A program made the position numbers and the translations under genes. The notes under the pieces are model-generated. The model ran no database searches, was not told the origin of the DNA, and was given only the letters and a program-made list of their open reading frames with translations. A DNA stretch of 5,604 bases from an uncultured Ruminococcus sp. Lineage in GTDB: Bacteria > Bacillota_A > Clostridia > Oscillospirales > Ruminococcaceae. The stretch lies in NCBI GenBank assembly GCA_937880065.1, contig CALFMA010000280.1, forward strand, positions 1 to 5,604, written 5' to 3'. This document shows positions 4,971-5,604 of the stretch, piece after piece (position 1 is the stretch's first letter; every line of letters begins with the position of its first letter).

Positions 4971-5604
4971 TTATCTATGAACTATTACTCTATCTCCTTG
5001 TTCAATCGTATCATATAGGTATTCAGAACCATTATCACTTAGGGCATTTTGCCATCCTGTATTTGTATCAAATAAGATTAAATCTCTTTTTTTATCTATT
5101 ACTTGATATGTACCATTTTTAGGTTGAACAATGTGTTTATTTGGATTTGTAGGAATTGAATATGTTAATTCTCCATCTTGATAATAGAATATTTTATTTT
5201 CGCTATTATCTATTATAGTACTATTATCTTTTAATATAGATGTATGATTTTTTAATACGAAACCTAGAACATTTTTTTTTGTTAAAACAAAATACCAATT
5301 ATCGTATTCACCTAAGATTCTTACTGTTTCATATTTTTCAATTGAATAGATAGAATCGAATTCGATACTATTACCACATCTAATATCTGATTTTCTTTCT
5401 AGTACTGCAGCATTTTTTACATTTAATTCTGTTAATTGTAATTCTGGATATAATTCTTTATAATACTTTAATCTTCAATCATTTATGTAATATTTTGATA
5501 GTTTATTAAATGTTATAGAAGGGCAGAGAAATTGTAGTAATTTAACATTGTCAGTTGTAGAAATGAAGGATTTATCTATTCCATCTATCAAAGAAAAACT
5601 AAAG
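4971..5604 (-). CDS. SH3-domain protein with internal UGA (probable Trp, code 4), N-terminus outside window
   Basis: Reading the minus strand from 5603 to the TAA at 4971-4973 gives about 210 residues interrupted by a single UGA (5475-5477), in YYIND-UGA-RLKYYKELYPEL. Both sides read as real protein, and after the UGA there is no in-frame ATG, so a standard-code gene would have no ordinary start. UGA read as Trp, as in Mycoplasma, Spiroplasma and some gut Mollicutes, repairs the frame; two other Trp codons are UGG. After the UGA comes a bacterial SH3-like stretch containing YETVRILGEYDNWYFV and LGFVLKN, which in this family binds peptides or cell-wall material. The C-terminus (KIFYYQDGELTYSIP, NGTYQVIDKKRD, EYLYDTIEQGDRVIV) faintly follows the order of a YkuD L,D-transpeptidase domain, but the catalytic HG and SHGC motifs are absent. 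A nonsense mutation or sequencing error in a standard-code organism is the alternative. Function is unknown. Confidence 0.65.

Noticed and set aside
4971..5604. AT-rich end considered as a phage or defence-system gene
   Set aside because: The SH3-like domain and transpeptidase-like tail point to a cell-surface protein. No nuclease, helicase, toxin or phage structural motif is visible, and only one partial gene is present.

Overview
The window reads as three blocks of different taxonomic character joined end to end. This is most simply explained as a composite (chimeric) metagenomic contig, although a real transfer cannot be excluded from sequence alone.

Block 1 (about 1-2190) looks like Bacteroidales, probably Porphyromonas-like. 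Two divergent promoters have the Bacteroidetes TTG-N20-TAnnTTTG form, start codons lack Shine-Dalgarno sequences, and GC is moderate. It holds the 3' end of a Na+-pumping decarboxylase beta subunit, a shared bidirectional terminator, and a two-gene minus-strand operon: a CcdA/DsbD-like His-rich membrane protein followed by the tRNA1(Val) A37 N6-methyltransferase TrmN6. A divergently transcribed DUF177/YceD gene follows. It loses its C-terminal third, and the rpmF (ribosomal protein L32) gene that normally follows it is absent.

Block 2 (about 2195-4930) looks like a Clostridia-type Firmicute: a strong AAGGAG ribosome binding site, TATAAT-like -10 box, tightly packed genes and GC of about 40-48 % where sampled. 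It begins with what looks like the last codons of an unidentified plus-strand gene, fused in frame to DUF177, then a bidirectional terminator. A minus-strand two-gene operon follows, encoding a cytoplasmic alpha/beta hydrolase (esterase-like, Ser-Asp-His) and a cytoplasmic heparinase II/III-family polysaccharide lyase. Together they probably deacylate and cleave imported uronic-acid oligosaccharides.

Block 3 (about 4950-5604) is very AT-rich and carries the 3' part of one minus-strand gene with its own intrinsic terminator. Its frame is open across the whole block except for one internal UGA, and the protein on both sides of that UGA looks genuine. This suggests a Mollicutes-type organism reading UGA as Trp (genetic code 4). 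The product has a bacterial SH3-like domain and a C-terminal region faintly like an L,D-transpeptidase (YkuD) fold without its catalytic motif.

I found no CRISPR array, tRNA, rRNA, insertion sequence or recognisable defence system. The most notable points are the two block boundaries, the probable recoded UGA, the degenerate transpeptidase-like tail, and a 7-bp tandem repeat straddling an operon junction.
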